From: Psococerastis gibbosa
Taxonomy: Eukaryota; Arthropoda; Insecta; Psocodea; Psocidae
Length of the DNA: 64,000 nt
Direction of reading: 5' to 3'
Assembly: GCA_963971405.1 (NCBI GenBank)
Contig: OZ020490.1
Span: forward strand, 27,553,464 to 27,617,463
In this document: positions 60,285 through 64,000 of the stretch, one piece after another
Position numbering within the stretch: position 1 is the first letter of the stretch
Layout: the number at the start of each line of letters is the position of its first letter
Notes under the pieces: generated by a model
What the model was told of the DNA's origin: nothing
The model's input: the letters and a program-made list of their open reading frames with translations, nothing else
Databases searched by the model: none
Program-made: the position numbers and the translations under genes

Positions 60285-62707
60285 AAACCATTGAACTATA
60301 TATAAATATATATATATCAATGGAACCAACCCACTATGGAAACGCGTGGAGTAATGGCTGCCAATGGCGTCTTTAGATATCCAGCCAATTGGAGTGAACC
60401 GCATGTGACGACATTCTGGAATGGTCTGTAATCTACTAAAAAAAATGCGCCACATTCCCTTGTGTATTTATTTTCTGCTAATTTCATTAATAATGATTAA
60501 TTTTATTAGCAAAGCCTACGTTTAAAGACAAGCAATTCAACAATATGTGCTGCGGCAAAATAGTAGCTAATTTTCCGATGGGTAGACTGAGTATAGCCAG
60601 TATAGGTTCCTACAGTCCTACCTACAATATATATTAGCCTACCTGGTCACATAACAAAATTCTACATACAGTAACTGTTCTTTTCCCATCGAGACTGTAA
60701 TAATTAATTGTTGTCGAGGTGAATCTAGACAAAATTGGTTGCAGCCTATATTTATTATGAAGGGATGATATTAATATATATACGGTGCATACTTCTGCCC
60801 AATAGGAACGTTGCTCAACTTCAAGTACCAGCCTAATTATATAGCCCAAGTTAAAAATTAAATTAAATTTGTCTACTTACCGGTACAGGAAGCCGTCCGC
60901 CATACCAAGTTCAATCCAGCGGACCAGAGCAGGTTCAAAGATGCAGATAACTTGGTCGTGTGCAGTGCCGGTAGGGAAACATGGTAGGACTTGTCCTGGT
61001 CACCTCCGAACTAATCGTGTGACTTGACTGTGTTTCCCAAGTGTTTCGGAATCCACTATAATCAGGAGGTCCACTGTCCTATGGGCCCACACCGTGGCCT
61101 GGGACTGTGTCCAACCATTCTACTACTACCGGTACCTACAGGAGTTATGAAGAAAATGATTACCTAGAAGCTTAACTTTACAAACATCCGGACGACGTTT
61201 AATTCAAGAATCTATACCAGAGAATATTGAAAAACCGGGAATGTACTGAGGTAGGCTCAGGCTCCCCTGTAGTCCGAACGGAGATGAGACAAGATTATAA
61301 ATCGGACCATTTCATAACAACGCTCAGCTGAGTCATATCTACGTCACAGCGGAAAAATGCCTGTAAGTAAAAGCACATCTAATTTTTAATAGACTGAGGC
61401 ATACAGTGCAAGAGGGAACACAATGAACGGATATCATTATTACAAAATAATGATGATGACTTTCGTTCACTCGCACAGCAGTACCTATATTGGCTACTCA
61501 GCCTACCGGGACTGTTGTCAGCAATGGCGTATGGTTCTACTCAGCGTAGTTTAGTGCGATTATACTATTAGAACAATAGAGGAGCAATTAACTTTCAAAA
61601 CGGCACTAATCCATTTTCGTAAAATGTTCAGGAAACACGAAAAACATAATTATTTCGGCTTTATTATAACGGGAATATAAGATTTTAACCCTTCAGAAGA
61701 CTGGGTTAAATTTTTTTTTGATTAGCAATGCTGATCCAACTCATCTTCAAGATGAGAAATCGATGATAAAATCAATTTTTAATTTTCATGGATTTGTGAC
61801 GTTTGCTCCTCAATAGTAACAATGAACCACACAATCGGAATGAATACCGGCGTAGTCCCTCTGCTGAAGGTTAATACATTCTTCCCATCGGCGCTCTAAC
61901 ATGCGATTAACATTTTCGTTGTATTTAAAAAAAATAAAGGAGTTGTCAATTCACTGGGATGCTACTGTTTTCCCCTGCCAATTGCTTGATATTTCTGGCG
62001 AAGTCGCCACAGCGAAAAAAAATTAGGCTGCGGCTACTTCCATAATTCAGTTGTAATTGACTCTACCATGCATGAAACCAGACCACCCCTACCCCTCCAG
62101 CGAAATGAAAAAAATGTTCCCGGTTAAAAACAAATGAGAGGGAACGCAGTCTTAGGGGACCGTTATCAATTTATGAGATTATTTGAATTCGTTATCAAAA
62201 CTGGCCTCGTAGCTGTACCCCTTTTTCCCTCATTTATTATCTTCTTTTTTTCCCCTCCGTTTCATATTCCATACTAATTTAAGTCATATAACTATGTATA
62301 CTATACTGCTATTACCTATGGTTAGCATGAAAAGACTTTATGGTCTTTTTGTTGCAATAAAGTCGTTTTCATTCATGAGGTTTTGTGTTGATCCTAATGT
62401 GAGTTAATACATGAGTTGTGCTGAAATATTTTTGATAACTAAAGGGACCGTTGGGACTCCCCTATACTATACTTGGACTATTTCATAAAAACCTAGTAAA
62501 AGTCGGGGTACTTTATGTAAGATGCAGCATATCCATTTGAAATAATTTGTAATAAATATAATAGCTAGACAAGGCGAGTCCTATTCGGAACGGAATATGG
62601 AACAGGCAGCCGTTGACAAGATGGAAGCGAGAGCGGGGGCGTGGCCTACACATGACCACGTCCAACAAGGTTCACAAGATGGCGGCGGGCACGGGCGATC
62701 TGCACGA
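60285..62707. other. Intergenic; 3' flank of eIF3b at the right
   Basis: No coding sequence is supported apart from the eIF3b 3' UTR, which should start at 62707 and run left. A minus-strand AATAAA near 62235 is a possible polyadenylation signal but is far from the stop. A lone ATG followed by GTAAGT at about 61355 is not enough to call a first exon. Confidence 0.4.
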
Positions 62708-62802
62708 CTACTCGATCACCGTCGTCTCTTCTTTAACTAGGAATTCGACAACTTCTTCTTCAAGATTTGTGGTGTCCGAGTCTAGCTCATCTGTATCCAT
62801 AT
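62708..62802 (-). CDS. eIF3b: eIF3b last exon
   Basis: The acceptor is GTTGGCAG. Thirty codons after the split asparagine: [20 protein letters not shown], then [10 protein letters not shown] and TAG. The [14 protein letters not shown]...F.V.EE pattern of the family tail is kept, although the tail tryptophan is absent. Confidence 0.93.
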
Positions 62803-64000
62803 CTGCCAACATAGAAAAGAGTTAGTAACAATTCAAAACTCACTGCCTGTCGTCAGTATGAACCACTCAATTTGTTAAAGCTGTCACTTACTGTTCCTAA
62901 GCTCAAGCCGGCGGGGCTTGAGTGCCGCCCATTGTTGCAGCCGCTTGCTGCGGTGCTCCTCGAACTCGGCCATGAGCCGGTTCCGCTTCTCCACGAGCTC
63001 CTTGCTGGCTCGCGTCATCCGAAGCTTGTCCTTGCTCTCGAACTGTGACGAGTACTTCTTCAGATTCTTCTTAATCTCGCGCTGCTTCTCAGCAGACAGC
63101 AGGGTGGGCGGACGCGGCCGCCACAGCAACTGGCAGAACCCCTCTAGGTGCACGCGCTTCAGCAGCCGACCCTGGAACGACCACAGCCAGTAGCCGGTGT
63201 CCATCTGCAGAGGAAGTAATACGTTAGCACGGTGTGCGGGCCCAGCTGCTGCTGCCCGAGGGACTGACACGCTCAGAAAAGATTAAGCCAATTGAGCATC
63301 AAAAATCTTCAGGCTCAAGATTTATCATCATTGTCAAATTGTCTGTTGCGGTGCACTTAAATGCTCAATATAAACACGCATACAAAATTACTTTACGTGC
63401 GAAACCATACTTGATATTGTACCAAGTTGAATCCAACAGAATAAACCTTTGTAGTAGTGTGTGCAGCGTTGACAGGGGAACATGTAGTGCGTGTCACCTC
63501 CGAATTAATTGTGGTTCGGAGTTTTGACGAACACTGTGCGTACCTTGGTCTTCCACATGGACACGGCTGTTGCAACGTAGCGGCCAGTGGGGTCCCACTC
63601 GACGTCGGAGCACGTGTAGTGGTCGGCGACATTCATTGAGGTGAAGTCGTTGGTATCGACGAACTCGAGAACGCCTGACATGTTGCGCAGTCCAGCCAGC
63701 ACGATGAACTGCCCACACGGCGCCCAGAACAAGTGGTTGCAGTTACGCTTCTCCAGCTTTTCTGCAATTCCATTTACACTATGTGTTATAACACTAGTAA
63801 TGACGTGTATCTCAAGCTTCTAGTATGTCTTACATGGCGTGTACTACTGGAATACTATATACTGAGCTATTGTGTCGAGTACTTACTGAGTAGGCCGAGG
63901 TTGGGGGAGACGTTGGCGGTGGCATCGTAGAAGCTGACGCTGATGTTGGGTGTGTCGCCGTGGATGATGGCAAACTTACTGCCAATGGGCTCCCACGCGA
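62708..64000 (-). CDS. eIF3b: eIF3b, last four coding exons
   Basis: Eukaryotic translation initiation factor 3 subunit B, a cytosolic scaffold of the eIF3 complex on the 40S subunit with an N-terminal RRM and a beta-propeller. Exons in coding order: beyond 64000 to 63887, 63761-63544, 63204-62892 and 62802-62708. Splice phases agree throughout. Landmarks: [26 protein letters not shown] (FW.P.GQFVVLAGLR in the family), [52 protein letters not shown] and the end [10 protein letters not shown] with a short acidic tail. The stop TAG is at 62708-62710. The N-terminal part, including the RRM, lies to the right of the window. No damage is seen. Confidence 0.95.
62892..63204 (-). CDS. eIF3b: eIF3b exon, propeller end and C-terminal helix
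   Basis: The acceptor is CTCTGCAG and the donor is AACA before GTAAGT. 104 codons: [46 protein letters not shown], then a charged helix to PRRLELRN. The long helix is where eIF3b binds its partner subunits. Confidence 0.95.
63544..63761 (-). CDS. eIF3b: eIF3b exon, beta-propeller
   Basis: The acceptor is ATTGCAG and the donor is AAG before GTACGC. 72 codons: [49 protein letters not shown] and SMWKTK. Confidence 0.95.
63887..64000 (-). CDS. eIF3b: eIF3b exon (partial at window edge)
   Basis: Reads [20 protein letters not shown] then [16 protein letters not shown], the propeller blade with the family WEP.G.KFA..HG box. The donor is CTCA before GTAAGT. It continues past the window edge. Confidence 0.93.

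Noticed and set aside
61340..61372. ATGCCT followed by GTAAGT as a first coding exon of a plus-strand gene.
   Set aside because: Two codons cannot be tested, and no second exon was found downstream before eIF3b on the other strand.
63457..63930. Several plus-strand frames opposite eIF3b.
   Set aside because: They are shadows of the eIF3b exons, which have matching splice sites and strong family motifs on the minus strand.

Overview
The window is nuclear DNA from an animal, most likely an arthropod and probably an insect. Genes are split by GT-AG introns, the zinc-finger gene has the BTB plus C2HC/C2H2 layout common in insect lola/tramtrack/broad-type regulators, and most of the DNA is layered, decaying transposable elements. 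No bacterial, organellar or viral gene organisation is seen. The assignment is by motif recognition only.

Layout. (1) About 3.1-20.1 kb, plus strand: the 3' part of an RTEL1-type DNA helicase gene (XPD family), from just upstream of the TSGTLAP box to the stop at 20128. The N-terminal half (Walker A, iron-sulfur domain) lies off the left edge. Its introns hold a decayed LINE (0.2-3.0 kb, minus), a near full-length RNase H-bearing LINE (3.3-8.76 kb, plus) and a truncated Ty3/gypsy element (about 9.6-13.3 kb, plus). The 5.4 kb LINE appears to sit inside a coding exon. (2) 20.1-26.9 kb: gene-poor, with a possible helicase fossil, G-tract MITEs, a mariner relic and dispersed repeats. (3) 26.9-54.2 kb, minus strand: a BTB zinc-finger gene with six recognisable exons over 27 kb. 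Its introns hold a Mutator-like foldback element (30.6-34.1 kb), several LINEs (35.7-36.9, 37.6-41.3, 51.8-53.4 kb) and a four-level transposon nest (45.1-51.1 kb). (4) 54.2-62.7 kb: no host gene seen; SINE, LINE and TIR elements. (5) 62.7-64.0 kb, minus strand: the last four coding exons of eIF3b, running off the right edge.

The three host genes are unrelated in function (telomere/replication helicase, transcription factor, translation initiation) and show no sign of co-regulation. The main interest is in the mobile DNA. Many insertions can be dated relative to each other because target-site duplications (TSDs) and related empty sites are still readable. The best example, from the outside in, is a 3-bp-TSD MITE, an 8-bp-TSD hAT-like element, a PHD-finger LINE, and a 10-bp-TSD insertion carrying three identical 73-nt tRNA-shaped units.
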